Positions 17,601 through 26,691 of a stretch of 64,000 nt of DNA are shown here, piece after piece (the stretch's first letter is position 1; each line of letters begins with the position of its first letter). A program made the translations under genes and the position numbers. The DNA is from a virus. The notes under the pieces are model-generated. The model saw nothing but the letters and a program-made list of their open reading frames with translations. It was not told where the DNA came from and did no database searches. The stretch covers positions 1 through 64,000 of the IMG/VR virus record IMGVR_UViG_3300042887_005053. One strand, written 5' to 3'.

Positions 17601-18599
17601 TTATGTAATTACTTTTTCAAATTCATATTTAGGAACTGGAGTTACCTTATTCAAAACTAATTTAACATCAGATGTTCTTTCAATTTGTTTTAATTTTTTC
17701 AGTGAAATCCCTCTTAGGATCTTTTGATCAAACAGTGAATCTATTAACTCATTGAACTCCTCAATAGTTTTAGTTTCACTAATTCTTGATAGAACTACAC
17801 TATGTTGTGTAGCCTGAACTGCCCAAATGTCAGATGGTGTCCACTTAGCAATTGGTATACCGGTTGTTTCAGGAAAACTTCTGTATTTATCATTAATTAT
17901 TTTGGTTAGTCCTTCTTTGTAGCCGATTTGGTAATAGATATAACTTTTACGTCTACTTAAAGCATTGTCATCTCTAGATTTATCTTTTGTGTAGATTGGT
18001 CTTATTTCAAATAAGGCATTTGCTGTATTTATAAACGACTTAATCCAAGTAACAGAATAATTTTCAATTATATCTCTGTTGATAACGATAGGTAGTCTGA
18101 CTTGTGAAAGTATTTCTGGCTTAATCTCACTTTCTTCATTAAAAAGTTCATCTAGTGATTCTTGTGTTAGACTTACATCACCTTTTGATTGTCTTAAAGA
18201 CAAAAATAAACATTGAATACATTCTACTAATCTAGTATCTGTGCTGCCAAGTGAACTACCGCCACTACTTCCGAATTCTGATGTTTTTTCAATATCATTT
18301 AATTGATAAGTTTGGCCGTTTGCGCCTTTTATTATCTTTTTATATCTAGGTCCGGATTTGAAAAAAGTCTTTGCTTTATCAGGATCATACTTACCATCAT
18401 CGGTTATATTTGGAACGATTTCATCTGGATTAACGACTTTAGTAAGTTTGTTTGAAACTGTGCCTCTAGGTTTGAATGTAAACTCATCTTCGTCATTCAT
18501 TTTACGAACTAAAACATCACCCCTAAGGTCACCAGACTTTGAGGTTTTTTCTAACTCTGATAAGTCAATATTGGCTTCGTAAAATTTTTTTATTTGCAT
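17601..18599 (-). CDS. Unknown protein with capsid-targeting-like N-terminus
   Basis: 332 residues. The N-terminus MQIKKFYEANIDL fits the recurrent peptide, with a possible protease site after Glu8. A Gly/Ser-rich linker (FGSSGGSSLGS, about residues 108-118) separates it from a helical domain with IPIAKWTPSDIWAVQ and, later, EEFNELIDSLFDQKILRGISLKKL. I have an impression of this KWTPSDIW...GISLKK pattern from other phage proteins but cannot name the function. TATATA lies four bases before the ATG. Packaging is inferred only. Confidence 0.65.
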   Translation of the reverse strand: MQIKKFYEANIDLSELEKTSKSGDLRGDVLVRKMNDEDEFTFKPRGTVSNKLTKVVNPDEIVPNITDDGKYDPDKAKTFFKSGPRYKKIIKGANGQTYQLNDIEKTSEFGSSGGSSLGSTDTRLVECIQCLFLSLRQSKGDVSLTQESLDELFNEESEIKPEILSQVRLPIVINRDIIENYSVTWIKSFINTANALFEIRPIYTKDKSRDDNALSRRKSYIYYQIGYKEGLTKIINDKYRSFPETTGIPIAKWTPSDIWAVQATQHSVVLSRISETKTIEEFNELIDSLFDQKILRGISLKKLKQIERTSDVKLVLNKVTPVPKYEFEKVIT

Positions 18600-18624
18600 A
18601 TTGTATATATTTATATTTTTATTC

Positions 18625-18632
18625 TATATTTG
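18625..18632 (+). promoter_or_regulatory. Bacteroidota-type -7 box next to start codon
   Basis: TATATTTG ends one base before an ATG at 18634 and four bases before a second ATG at 18637. The transcript would start at about the first codons. Confidence 0.55.
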
Positions 18633-18633
18633 T

Positions 18634-18975
18634 ATGATGCTTACTCGAGGTCGTGCTTGGCGAAGACATATTGAAGATAAAAAGGTAATCAAAAGACTAA
18701 AATTAATAGCAATAACTAAGAATTGGTGGTCTTTTGAAGATGCTAATAATGCTTGGCTTAAGGATCCTTGTTGGTATGACTTAATATCAACAAGAAGTGC
18801 GACTTTTTTGAAGAACTCAACTACCGATAAATATTCTACTAGAAGAAAAACAAAATGGGGTAAAAAGGGTAAGAAAAATTGGAATTATTCTTTTTCTCCT
18901 TGGACAAGACACAAAGAAAAACAACGAACACAAAAAGAGGTAAAAAATGAACTTGGATTTTTATTTACCCAATAA
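18634..18975 (+). CDS. Small basic protein
   Basis: 113 residues (112 from the second ATG). An upstream in-frame start at 18601 would add a hydrophobic stretch encoded by the promoter region, so it is not used. The N-terminus MLTRGRAWRRHIEDKKVIKRLK and many Trp, Lys and Arg residues make it strongly basic, suggesting nucleic-acid binding. No family named. Overlaps the next gene by 29 bases. Confidence 0.6.
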   Translation: MMLTRGRAWRRHIEDKKVIKRLKLIAITKNWWSFEDANNAWLKDPCWYDLISTRSATFLKNSTTDKYSTRRKTKWGKKGKKNWNYSFSPWTRHKEKQRTQKEVKNELGFLFTQ

Positions 18976-19477
18976 CAGTGAGGACTGGATAATAAAAAAT
19001 AATACTATTTATTATCACAGATTAGTTGATATTCCTATCTTAAAAGAAAGAAAAGGAATAGTTTGGGTTGCTCTCGATCGAAGAGTTAGGAAACAAGTAC
19101 TAAGAATAATAAATCATTTAGTAAGTAACAATGTCAAATTTTATCTAACAACTAGATTCAACATTTCACAAAAAGATATCTTCAAAGAAGATTTAGTTAC
19201 TATAATTGAAAACTATATACTTGCTCTCACTGATGAGTTTTTCTTTGATGCGGTATTTGATAGTAAATTTGATTATGTTAAGAATCTAACCGACTTTATG
19301 ACTGATTATGATTGTCATAGATTATTCAAGTCACCATATGAAAAAATCAAGAAAGCTTATTTAAGTGAAAAAACAGACTGGTATACAATGAGAAAATATT
19401 ATTTAATAAAAAAAGAATATATCAGAGACTCAATACGAACGTTAGAAAGAGAGATAAAAATTAGTCTATTTCTTTAA
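18947..19477 (+). CDS. Unknown protein
   Basis: 176 residues, helical and aromatic-rich, with a basic C-terminal helix (MRKYYLIKKEYIRDSIRTLE). Includes WVALDRRVRKQVLRIINHLV. No domain recognised. Likely co-transcribed with the basic protein before it. A TATATAC motif follows the stop at about 19480. Confidence 0.6.
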   Translation: MNLDFYLPNNSEDWIIKNNTIYYHRLVDIPILKERKGIVWVALDRRVRKQVLRIINHLVSNNVKFYLTTRFNISQKDIFKEDLVTIIENYILALTDEFFFDAVFDSKFDYVKNLTDFMTDYDCHRLFKSPYEKIKKAYLSEKTDWYTMRKYYLIKKEYIRDSIRTLEREIKISLFL

Positions 19478-19578
19478 TATATACTATTAATTATAGTTCA
19501 GGTGTTGTTGGTAAAGAGTTTGAGAGCTATAATCAAAAAATGAGAATTCTATGGATTCCGAAGGTGATAGTATAATAA

Positions 19579-19794
19579 ATGAAAGAAAAAATTTCAACAT
19601 TTTGTCTGATTATAGCGATGTGGTTAAATCCATTTGGCTTCGACGCAGTTCAACTGATGTTAATCAAGTTAACAGGATCCTTATTGACGTCCAACTTAAT
19701 TTTATATTGCCTCTCGGCACTATTTTTTGGTTTTTATTTTTACTTCTCTGGAACTAATCCACTAAATTTCATATCTGGGAAAACTAAGAAATAA
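19579..19794 (+). CDS. Small membrane protein, two TM helices
   Basis: 71 residues: an N-terminal hydrophobic helix broken by WLNPFGFDAVQLM, then a long TM helix (ILYCLSALFFGFYFYF) and a basic tail. The conserved-looking WLNPFGFDA turn and basic end suggest a real inner-membrane protein. An overlapping frame at 19551-19757 is less plausible. It follows a 101-base gap holding a TATATAC motif and an 11-codon frame (19540-19575). Confidence 0.55.
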   Translation: MKEKISTFCLIIAMWLNPFGFDAVQLMLIKLTGSLLTSNLILYCLSALFFGFYFYFSGTNPLNFISGKTKK

Positions 19795-20077
19795 TTGAAT
19801 TAATTCTTTCATCTCTTATCTCATCTGAATCTAGAAAATTTTTTTTGAACTCTTTCTCGTAAATCGGTGACCAAATAAACTCTCTTTCAGTTTGTATATA
19901 ATAATAAATCGGTGGAAACATATCTGTTGTTCCTCCTTTTTCGTGTTCTTCTGGTAGTCTAAATTTATAGTAAGATCCTTTTTTCCATTCAACATAATCT
20001 TCACCATAGTTTTTACCTTTTACTGGATAAAGATTAGTATTTTTTTTAAATACAGTTCGTTTACAATATACCTTCAT
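19784..20077 (-). CDS. Small unknown protein (SH3-like barrel candidate)
   Basis: 97 residues, beta-rich and aromatic (YVEWKKGSYYKFRLP, PPIYYYIQTEREFIWSPIYE). Its spacing of charged turn and aromatic strands recalls the small SH3-like proteins at 23651, 23890 and 42649. Overlaps the gene upstream on the same strand by 17 bases. Function unknown. Confidence 0.5.
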   Translation of the reverse strand: MKVYCKRTVFKKNTNLYPVKGKNYGEDYVEWKKGSYYKFRLPEEHEKGGTTDMFPPIYYYIQTEREFIWSPIYEKEFKKNFLDSDEIRDERINSIIS

Positions 20078-20333
20078 TTACAATATCTGAAATTTTTTGA
20101 TCTCTGAGTTGAATAGATTGCCAATTTTTGAATTCTTCTTCATGAAACACTTTGTTTGCCAATTCCCAGACATGTTCCATTACTGTGTTTGGATCATTCA
20201 TTCCACCAAATTTACCTTCACAAATGTCTTTTTTTTCAATAGAAGTTAGAATAGAAATTGTTGCCAGTAGTAGTTTACCCTCAACTGAATCTGTGGTAAA
20301 GTACCCAAATTTACTATATTCTTCTTTTATCAT
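20061..20333 (-). CDS. Small unknown protein
   Basis: 90 residues, helical, acidic. No domain recognised. Lies 28 bases downstream of the topoisomerase large-subunit gene on the same strand. Confidence 0.5.
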   Translation of the reverse strand: MIKEEYSKFGYFTTDSVEGKLLLATISILTSIEKKDICEGKFGGMNDPNTVMEHVWELANKVFHEEEFKNWQSIQLRDQKISDIVNEGIL

Positions 20334-20361
20334 AATATCTCATCAATTTTTTTATCACGAT

Positions 20362-22197
20362 TTACTTTAACATTTCAATTTTTCTTAGTTCAGACTCTTT
20401 ACCAAACCAAATATTTAAATATTCTTTTGACACATCATCGGATGTTATTTGAGTCAGTCTTGGATTATTAATAATCTCAGAGTATTCTTCATCAACAAGT
20501 GCAGCCAAACCTTTTTTATACTCGATTTCCCAATCTTTTGTGTTAATACTACTTAACCATTTATTATATTCATCCTGAGTATAAAAAGATATTTTCTTTT
20601 TGGTCTTAATATTTTTAGAGACTACGATTGGAGTTTCAGCCTTAAATACCATTGGACTATCAAATAATTCTGGCCAGTATTTGAAAAGAAAATTAATCAA
20701 CAAACCAACAATTGATGATCCATCGTGATCAGCATCACAGTAAAAAAGAATTCTACCATATCTTAATGTACCAGGTATTACTTTTTGACCTAGTTTTAAG
20801 CCAAGTGCTCCCATTAAGTTTACAACTTCATTATTTTGTATGAGTTTCTGAGTATTGATCTCAGCAGCGTTTATAAACTTTCCTCTAAGTGAGAAAGCAC
20901 CTTGTGTTTGTGGATCACGGTATTTTCTAAATGCAGATGAAGCAGAATCTCCCTCAAATAAACTTAGACTACATCTCCATCTTTCTTTACCTTTAGCATC
21001 AATTAACTTATCAACTTTAATTTTGGCTAAATTCTTATTTAGTTCTCTAGCTAATTTATTTTCATCGGCACTTTTCTTTTGTTGAATCCAGTCTAATACA
21101 GAATTCACAATTTCAGATTTTAGTATAGATTTTATAAGTTTATCGGATACTTGATAAGTGAATCCAAAATCTTTTACTTCAGTAATTAGTTTCTCTTTAG
21201 TTTGAGAAGAAAAGCTTGGATTAACTACAGTTGAATTTAGAAATAAACATATATGATTCTTTAATTCAGATGGTTTAACATCAACTTTATGTTTCTTTTG
21301 AAAGAATTCTCTTAGTTGTGATAATATTTGATTTAAGATGTAATCAACATGACTTCCACCATCATAAGTATCAGTTGAATTGACAAATGATATTTGTTGA
21401 AATCCGTCTTCTGAGTTAGTGATAGCTAAAGACCAAGTTTTGTCTTTGTCACTCTCAAAAAAGAATTCTTCTTTGTAGAATCTAACATAATCCTCAAAAG
21501 ATTTGATATTAATTAATTCGTCATTGAAGTAAACTTTAATATTTGGGTTACAACCAGCTATGTCAATAACTCTTTTTTGAATCATCTTAAAGTGTGACTC
21601 ATCAAGATTTTGTAGTCCAAACTTTTCATAATCAGGACTATAAGTAATCTCGGTAAAATTTTTAGTGGATTTTTTTACTTTAGCAACAGTTCTTTCTCTC
21701 ATATTATTTGAAAAAGTCTGGACAAAAAGATTTTTACCATCACAAGTTTCTACTTTGAATTCTTTTGAATAAATATTAGTCAGAGTACTACCAACTCCGT
21801 TGGTCCCTGCTCCAGTACGACTTTCATCATCATTAAAGTTAGAACCAGCCTTTAGATTTGAGAATATCATTTCTGGAATCCATTCATTGTCTTCTTTGTG
21901 TTTCACAACTGGAATTCCACCATTATCCCAAATAGAAATAATACTATCTTTGACACTAACTTTAATTGTATTTAGTTTACTACCTTCTCTTTTGTATTCA
22001 TCAACTGAATTTGTTACTATCTCATCAAATATTTTCAAGAAACCAGGATTATAAGTGATTTCTTCAAGTTGCATCTTACCACTGTTATATAAAAACTTCT
22101 TAGATGTGTGCGGCTTGATAGATCCAATATACATACCAGGTCTAAGTAGTACGTGAGCTACATCATCTAATTTTTTAAACTTCTTTTCAATTGACAT
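20362..22197 (-). CDS. 39: DNA topoisomerase II large subunit (T4 gp39/gp60 type, undivided)
   Basis: 611 residues. The GHKL ATPase domain shows DEIVTNSVDEY, WDNGGIP and TGAGTNGVGSTLTNI, and the TOPRIM domain shows the FEGDSASSAF glutamate and DADHDG metal site. It pairs with the gp52-like subunit to pass one duplex through another and relieve replication stress. In T4 the subunit is split into genes 39 and 60; here one open frame carries both parts. The partner gene is divergent, with 113 bases between them holding an AATATATATTAG motif. Confidence 0.95.
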   Translation of the reverse strand: MSIEKKFKKLDDVAHVLLRPGMYIGSIKPHTSKKFLYNSGKMQLEEITYNPGFLKIFDEIVTNSVDEYKREGSKLNTIKVSVKDSIISIWDNGGIPVVKHKEDNEWIPEMIFSNLKAGSNFNDDESRTGAGTNGVGSTLTNIYSKEFKVETCDGKNLFVQTFSNNMRERTVAKVKKSTKNFTEITYSPDYEKFGLQNLDESHFKMIQKRVIDIAGCNPNIKVYFNDELINIKSFEDYVRFYKEEFFFESDKDKTWSLAITNSEDGFQQISFVNSTDTYDGGSHVDYILNQILSQLREFFQKKHKVDVKPSELKNHICLFLNSTVVNPSFSSQTKEKLITEVKDFGFTYQVSDKLIKSILKSEIVNSVLDWIQQKKSADENKLARELNKNLAKIKVDKLIDAKGKERWRCSLSLFEGDSASSAFRKYRDPQTQGAFSLRGKFINAAEINTQKLIQNNEVVNLMGALGLKLGQKVIPGTLRYGRILFYCDADHDGSSIVGLLINFLFKYWPELFDSPMVFKAETPIVVSKNIKTKKKISFYTQDEYNKWLSSINTKDWEIEYKKGLAALVDEEYSEIINNPRLTQITSDDVSKEYLNIWFGKESELRKIEMLK

Positions 22198-22310
22198 TCT
22201 AAACTTAAAATTTTTCTAATATATATTGTCTCACTAAATTTGTTTTTATAAACTTTAGAAACCTAATAGATAAAAACTTATATATTGATTAAAAATAAAA
22301 GTTCATATTG

Positions 22311-23654
22311 ATGTCGTCTACTAAAACAATTACTCAGTTTCTTTCACAAGAATATAAAGAATTTTCACTCTACACGATTGAGAATAGAGCTATTCCTTCA
22401 GTCATTGATGGTTTCAAACCAACTCACAGAAAAGTCATACACGCTTGTAATAATATTTGGAAAAATGGTTCTGAAAAACCACTTAAAGTTTTTCAATTAG
22501 CTGGAAAAGTAGCATCAGATGTTTTTTATCATCACGGAAACGCATCTTTAGAATCATCAATTATTACTATGGCTCAAGGTTTCAAGAATAATATGGCACT
22601 TCTTGAAGAAATCGGTCAGTTTGGTTCACTTAGATCACCTGAACCAGGTGCTGCAAGATATATTGGCACCAAATTAAATAATAACTTTAGATTACTTTAC
22701 AAAGACTTTGAACTTTTAGAACATAAAGAAGAAGAAGGATTTGAAATAGAACCAAAATACTTTCTACCAATTATACCAACTGTCTTAATCAATGGTTCTT
22801 CTGGTATCGCTGTTGGATTTTCTTCAAACATTCTAAACAGAAATCCAAATGAAATAATAATTGCTTGTGAAAACATAATAAAAGGCAAAAAAATATCTGA
22901 TGTTAAGCCTTTTAATAACTTCTTCAAAGGTGAATATATTCAAGATACAGATAATCATAAAAAGTGGTTTATAAGAGGTAAAGTAGAAAAAATTAACACA
23001 TCAACTGTCAAAATTTCTGAATTACCACCATCGATGACTTATGAGAAATACGAAAACATCTTAGATGCTTTAGTTGAGAATAAAACTATAGTAAGTTACG
23101 ATGATAACTGTAAAGATAGTATTGATTACACTATTAAGTTCACTCGAGAATCATTAGCTCAGTTAGATGATGATAAGTTATTCAAAGTTTTGAAGCTTGA
23201 AGAAACAGAAACAGAAATATTCACAACTTTAGATGAAAACGGAAAGTTAAAAATATTTGATAGTAGTAAAGACATAATTGAATACTTTGTTAATTTCAGA
23301 TTAGAATATTATGTTAAAAGAAAAGACTTTTTACTTAACAAGTTAAGACAAGAGTTAAAGGTCTTAGCTAATAGAGGTAGATTTATTAAGTTTATTTTGG
23401 ATAATAAATTAGAAATAAAAAACAGGAAAAAAGCTGAAATCGTTTATGATTGTGAGAAATTAGGATTAGAAAAAATGGATGATTCATTTGATTATCTTTT
23501 AAGAATGCCAATCTGGTCTCTAACACAAGAATTGTTTGATAAGTTAAAAGATGATTATAGATCTAAGAAAGTAGAAGTAGAAGAACTAGAAAAGATTGAA
23601 CCAAAAGATATGTATCTTCAAGATTTAACTGAATTAAAAAAGAAGCTAAAATGA
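22311..23654 (+). CDS. 52: DNA topoisomerase II medium subunit (T4 gp52 type)
   Basis: 447 residues. ATG at 22311 is preferred to the TTG one codon earlier. The breakage-reunion domain shows RAIPSVIDGFKPTHRKVI, HHGNASLESSI, and the active-site Tyr in EPGAARYIGTKL (about Tyr117). NGSSGIAVGFSSNI and a coiled-coil region near residues 330-360 complete it. It forms the DNA-cutting gate with the large subunit encoded divergently. Overlaps the next small gene by 4 bases. Confidence 0.95.
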   Translation: MSSTKTITQFLSQEYKEFSLYTIENRAIPSVIDGFKPTHRKVIHACNNIWKNGSEKPLKVFQLAGKVASDVFYHHGNASLESSIITMAQGFKNNMALLEEIGQFGSLRSPEPGAARYIGTKLNNNFRLLYKDFELLEHKEEEGFEIEPKYFLPIIPTVLINGSSGIAVGFSSNILNRNPNEIIIACENIIKGKKISDVKPFNNFFKGEYIQDTDNHKKWFIRGKVEKINTSTVKISELPPSMTYEKYENILDALVENKTIVSYDDNCKDSIDYTIKFTRESLAQLDDDKLFKVLKLEETETEIFTTLDENGKLKIFDSSKDIIEYFVNFRLEYYVKRKDFLLNKLRQELKVLANRGRFIKFILDNKLEIKNRKKAEIVYDCEKLGLEKMDDSFDYLLRMPIWSLTQELFDKLKDDYRSKKVEVEELEKIEPKDMYLQDLTELKKKLK

Positions 23655-23893
23655 AAGTAATTTGTGTAAGTAATATAAGTTGGGAGAGATTGCCACTTAC
23701 TGTTGGTGACATGTATGATGTAATTGAAAAAGTTAATATACCATTTTCACCCACTAGATATGATGATCAAAGTGGTCCATTTTACAAAATAAAGTGTGAT
23801 AACGGTGAAGAGAAACACATTGATTCTGATAGATTTCGTGAGTTGACTTTAGATGAAAAAAGAGAATTAAAGCTCAAAGAATTAGATATATGA
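23651..23893 (+). CDS. Small SH3-like protein
   Basis: 80 residues: MKVICVSN, GDMYDVIEKV, PFYKIKCDNGEEKHIDSDRFREL. The alternation of short strands around a GDxYxV turn and a CDNGE turn recalls small SH3-like barrels common in phages. It overlaps topoisomerase by 4 bases and the next gene by 4 bases. Function unknown. Confidence 0.6.
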   Translation: MKVICVSNISWERLPLTVGDMYDVIEKVNIPFSPTRYDDQSGPFYKIKCDNGEEKHIDSDRFRELTLDEKRELKLKELDI

Positions 23894-24153
23894 TATATCC
23901 TTCAAGAGTTAAAGGCAAAGAATATCCGCTCAAAAAAGGAGATATTGTTGTTTGTATAACTCTCTATTTTGAAGAGTTTACTTATGGAAAGCAATACAAA
24001 CTTTATAGTGATACTCTTGGGTCGATTCTTCCGATAGAATCTGACTTTGGAAATCTACCTCTTCCTTCATACTACAGTCCAACTGGTTATTACTTTTTAC
24101 CTCTTGAAATTTGGCGTGAACTTAAAATAAATAAAGTCTTAGAAGTTGATTAG
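23890..24153 (+). CDS. Small SH3-like protein
   Basis: 87 residues: YPLKKGDIVVCITLYFEEFTYGKQYKLYSD, and GYYFLPLEIWRELKINK. The KKGDIVVC start and a Trp-Arg-Glu-Leu end resemble its neighbour at 23651, so the pair may come from duplication. Overlaps it by 4 bases. Confidence 0.6.
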   Translation: MIYPSRVKGKEYPLKKGDIVVCITLYFEEFTYGKQYKLYSDTLGSILPIESDFGNLPLPSYYSPTGYYFLPLEIWRELKINKVLEVD

Positions 24154-24225
24154 TATCTTATAAAGATTTAACATCTTAAATCAAATAAAATAGGTTATTT
24201 TTTGTATATTCGTAATATATACATT

Positions 24226-24708
24226 ATGAGAACTAGTTTATTATATCGTAGTCAAAATTTTACACAATCAGATATTGAAGATATAGTAAATTTTATTGAT
24301 TCATTAAACGAGTCAACATTAAACACTAGAAAAATTTCATTTCTAACAGTAGAAATACTACAAAATATTATCCATCATTCAGATAGTGATAAAAACGGTG
24401 CTACATACGCTTATTTTGAATTGCTAAAAGAAGATAACACTTATGTAATTAAAAGTGGTAATTTAATAACAAAAGAAAATTCTAAATCTTTAGAAAAAAG
24501 TCTAAAGAATCTAACTTCATTAAGTGAAGAAGACATTAGATCACAGATAAAAGAAAAGCTTTCTGAAGAAGGATTCACCGAAAAAGGAGGAGCTGGAATT
24601 GGTCTTTTGTCAATTCACAAAAGAACTAATAAAGGATTAGATTATACTTTAGAGTACTTTGAAGGTGACTATAATTTCATTCATTTTGAATTGGTTATAT
24701 CATTGTAA
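24226..24708 (+). CDS. SiaB-family GHKL-type protein kinase-like
   Basis: 160 residues from ATG 24226, where TATATA lies four bases upstream (an in-frame start at 24202 covers the promoter). Motifs: FLTVEILQNIIHHS, the N-box type helix of GHKL ATPases, YVIKSGN, and GGAGIGLLSIHKRTNKGLDYTLEY, the G-box. Length and order fit the SiaB family, related to anti-sigma kinases of partner-switching systems in Bacteroidota and gamma-proteobacteria. It may phosphorylate an antagonist protein of the host, changing sigma-factor or c-di-GMP signalling. No STAS partner is nearby. Confidence 0.75.
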   Translation: MRTSLLYRSQNFTQSDIEDIVNFIDSLNESTLNTRKISFLTVEILQNIIHHSDSDKNGATYAYFELLKEDNTYVIKSGNLITKENSKSLEKSLKNLTSLSEEDIRSQIKEKLSEEGFTEKGGAGIGLLSIHKRTNKGLDYTLEYFEGDYNFIHFELVISL

Positions 24709-24784
24709 AAATTTTTCAAAAAAATATCTAAATTTTGTAAAAACAGACAGATATTTCTGATATATAACATTAAATTCCTTTATC

Positions 24785-24967
24785 ATGCAATTCTTTTGTT
24801 ATATCTTCGGACATAAGTGGTCTCACTGGAGATTCATTCGTGCAATTGGTAGATATGACGAAAAACTAGATCGTAAATGTTTACGATGTTCTAAAGTTGA
24901 GAATTATGTTGGTTTAACTGAATGGGATAGAACAGGTAAAGTTCCTTTTTTAATTAAATCAAAATGA
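24785..24967 (+). CDS. Small zinc-ribbon-like protein (DUF1660-like)
   Basis: 60 residues: CYIFGHKWSHW ... RKCLRCSKVE. The GHKW start and the Cys-x-x-Cys knuckle fit the small DUF1660-type phage/host proteins. It may bind zinc. Overlaps the rhomboid gene by 4 bases (ATGA). Confidence 0.55.
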   Translation: MQFFCYIFGHKWSHWRFIRAIGRYDEKLDRKCLRCSKVENYVGLTEWDRTGKVPFLIKSK

Positions 24968-25542
24968 TAACCAAAAATACCAAAAGAATAATCATAATAA
25001 ACTTATTGGTTTATTTATTAGTTGAGCTTTCTGTTAAATTCAATATTTATACACTTGGTCTTTGGTTTTTTTATATGATTGGATGGCCGCCAAGTTCTGA
25101 GTTTTTCTTACCATTTCAGTCAGTAAGTTATCAGTTTATACATAGTGGTTTTTATCACTTACTTATGAATATGTTATCTTTATTTTATTTTGGTTCACAA
25201 GTAGAGAAAAAAATTGGTTCAAATAAATTTTTAATATTCTATATAGTATGTGGAATAGTTTCAGAATTTTTTCATTTTCAATTCAGTGACTCACCAATAG
25301 TTGGTGCTTCTGGTTCGATATGGGGTATGTTAATACTTTATTGGTATTTCTATAAAAATGATTTTCTTTCTATAGTTTTTTTTGAAGTAAGAGTAAACAC
25401 ATTATTTACACTTCTTCTTCTTTCTGAAATACTTTCGGTGATATTTATTTTAGATTCTAATGTTTCACACATAGCTCATTTAGGAGGAGCTTTCGCTGGA
25501 TTATGTTTGCTCTTAATAAATAAATTTTTGGTGAAGAATTAA
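24964..25542 (+). CDS. Rhomboid-family intramembrane serine protease
   Basis: 192 residues with about six TM helices. Hallmarks: FIHSGFYHLLMNMLSLFYFG (residues about 58-77, oxyanion His/Asn), VGASGSIWG with catalytic Ser116, and HIAHLGGAFAGL with His172. It cuts membrane proteins within the bilayer. Rhomboids are common in Bacteroidota but unusual in phages; it could process a host envelope protein or a phage membrane protein. Coupled by a 4-base overlap to a zinc-ribbon-like gene. Confidence 0.93.
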   Translation: MITKNTKRIIIINLLVYLLVELSVKFNIYTLGLWFFYMIGWPPSSEFFLPFQSVSYQFIHSGFYHLLMNMLSLFYFGSQVEKKIGSNKFLIFYIVCGIVSEFFHFQFSDSPIVGASGSIWGMLILYWYFYKNDFLSIVFFEVRVNTLFTLLLLSEILSVIFILDSNVSHIAHLGGAFAGLCLLLINKFLVKN

Positions 25543-25557
25543 TTTTTATTATCTTTG
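25527..25557 (+). promoter_or_regulatory. Bacteroidota-type promoter
   Basis: TTTG (25527-25530), 19 bases, TATCTTTG (25550-25557), an exact -33/-7 match. Drives the gene at 25573. Confidence 0.75.
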
Positions 25558-25572
25558 TAAAAATTAAATTTC

Positions 25573-25923
25573 ATGACTATTCAAAAATTCGATAAAACTG
25601 AAACTGTATTAAATCACTGCGACCGTCAAATTCACAAAGCAATCGCTGAAGGAAAAAGCTTTGATTTTATAATTGCTGATTTGAAAGACAAATACAAGAA
25701 ATTTCAAAAAGTCAGACAAAACTGTGATTCAGATCAAGTAAGATATAAATATCTTTATACTCTTACTAGAGTCTATAAAAAAAGAATTAAAGACTTATAT
25801 GACGCAAAAGGCTTATCGAGAAGATTTGAAGAATATTCTAACTATTCACAGAAAAAATTATTTAATCTAATACAGTTTAGAGACAAATTATCACCTAAAA
25901 AGTTTAGTGTTACAATCTCCTGA
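25573..25923 (+). CDS. Unknown helical protein
   Basis: 116 residues, basic, almost entirely helical by composition (KAIAEGKSFDFIIADLKDKYKKF, TRVYKKRIKDLYDAKG). Its own promoter lies upstream. No domain recognised. Overlaps the convergent gene by 14 bases. Confidence 0.6.
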   Translation: MTIQKFDKTETVLNHCDRQIHKAIAEGKSFDFIIADLKDKYKKFQKVRQNCDSDQVRYKYLYTLTRVYKKRIKDLYDAKGLSRRFEEYSNYSQKKLFNLIQFRDKLSPKKFSVTIS

Positions 25924-26623
25924 TAATGTTTTCAAATAAACTAACATCAAAACCTTGATTTCTGATATTATTCATAGCATCATTTAAGGCATTTCTGTCA
26001 ATGTAATTTGAAAGATTGGCCTCTTTTTCTGCTAAAGTGATGCTTCTTTCATCAATTGATGTCTTAAAGAATTGTAAAGAATCAGATCTTTCTTGAAGTT
26101 CCACTTGAAGTGAATTCAACTGTGACTCTCTATCATTGATGCTCTTTTCTTTGATTTCTAGTTCATTTTGTCTATCACTTAAAGACTTTAATTGATCCTC
26201 TAAATATTGTTCAGTAACAGCAACCTTTCTTAGTTTTGAATCTAGTTCTAATTCCTTTTTGATAACTTCTTCATTAGAAGTATTTTCGACTTTAACTTCT
26301 TTCACTACTTCTTTAACAACCTCCTTAACTACTTCTTGTGTTTTGTTCAAGAACATTGTTTCTATAAAAGGAACAAGTTTTTTTGTAACAATTGCAGGTT
26401 GAGCTACTTTCTGAAGTTTAAGATGTGTATTCAATTCTTCTTTCCAGTCTATAAAGGAAAAATAATCTTGGTTATTATCGATTATTTCTTTTTCAACTTT
26501 AACAGTCTCTCCTTTACTTTTATAAGTAAAGTCTTCGATGATGGTTTTAGCTTTTAGTGTTATAATTTTTTTATCTGATGTGACTAATTGAAAGTCTTTC
26601 AAAACCTTATGTTTTACTGACAT
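25910..26623 (-). CDS. Coiled-coil protein
   Basis: 237 residues. Residues 1-85 are mixed; residues 94-107 hold three VVKE repeats (VVKEVVKEVVKEV); residues about 115-205 form a long coiled coil rich in Glu, Leu and Lys (EIKEKSINDRESQLNSLQ). The C-terminus is a short helix. A structural, scaffold or tail-sheath-associated role is possible; no family named. Confidence 0.65.
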   Translation of the reverse strand: MSVKHKVLKDFQLVTSDKKIITLKAKTIIEDFTYKSKGETVKVEKEIIDNNQDYFSFIDWKEELNTHLKLQKVAQPAIVTKKLVPFIETMFLNKTQEVVKEVVKEVVKEVKVENTSNEEVIKKELELDSKLRKVAVTEQYLEDQLKSLSDRQNELEIKEKSINDRESQLNSLQVELQERSDSLQFFKTSIDERSITLAEKEANLSNYIDRNALNDAMNNIRNQGFDVSLFENIIRRL

Positions 26624-26691
26624 TTGTAAAAAGTTTTTATTTTATATATTGGTTTTTTTTATTTTTGTTTATATTTTCATATCTTTGTTTC

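Noticed and set aside
19478-19578. tRNA or small RNA in the 101-base gap
   Set aside because: No cloverleaf or T-arm sequence found; it holds only a TATATAC motif and an 11-codon frame.
19551-19757. Overlapping plus-strand frame beginning at 19551
   Set aside because: Frame-shifted version of the TM-encoding 19579 gene; start lacks a motif and the sequence is less protein-like.
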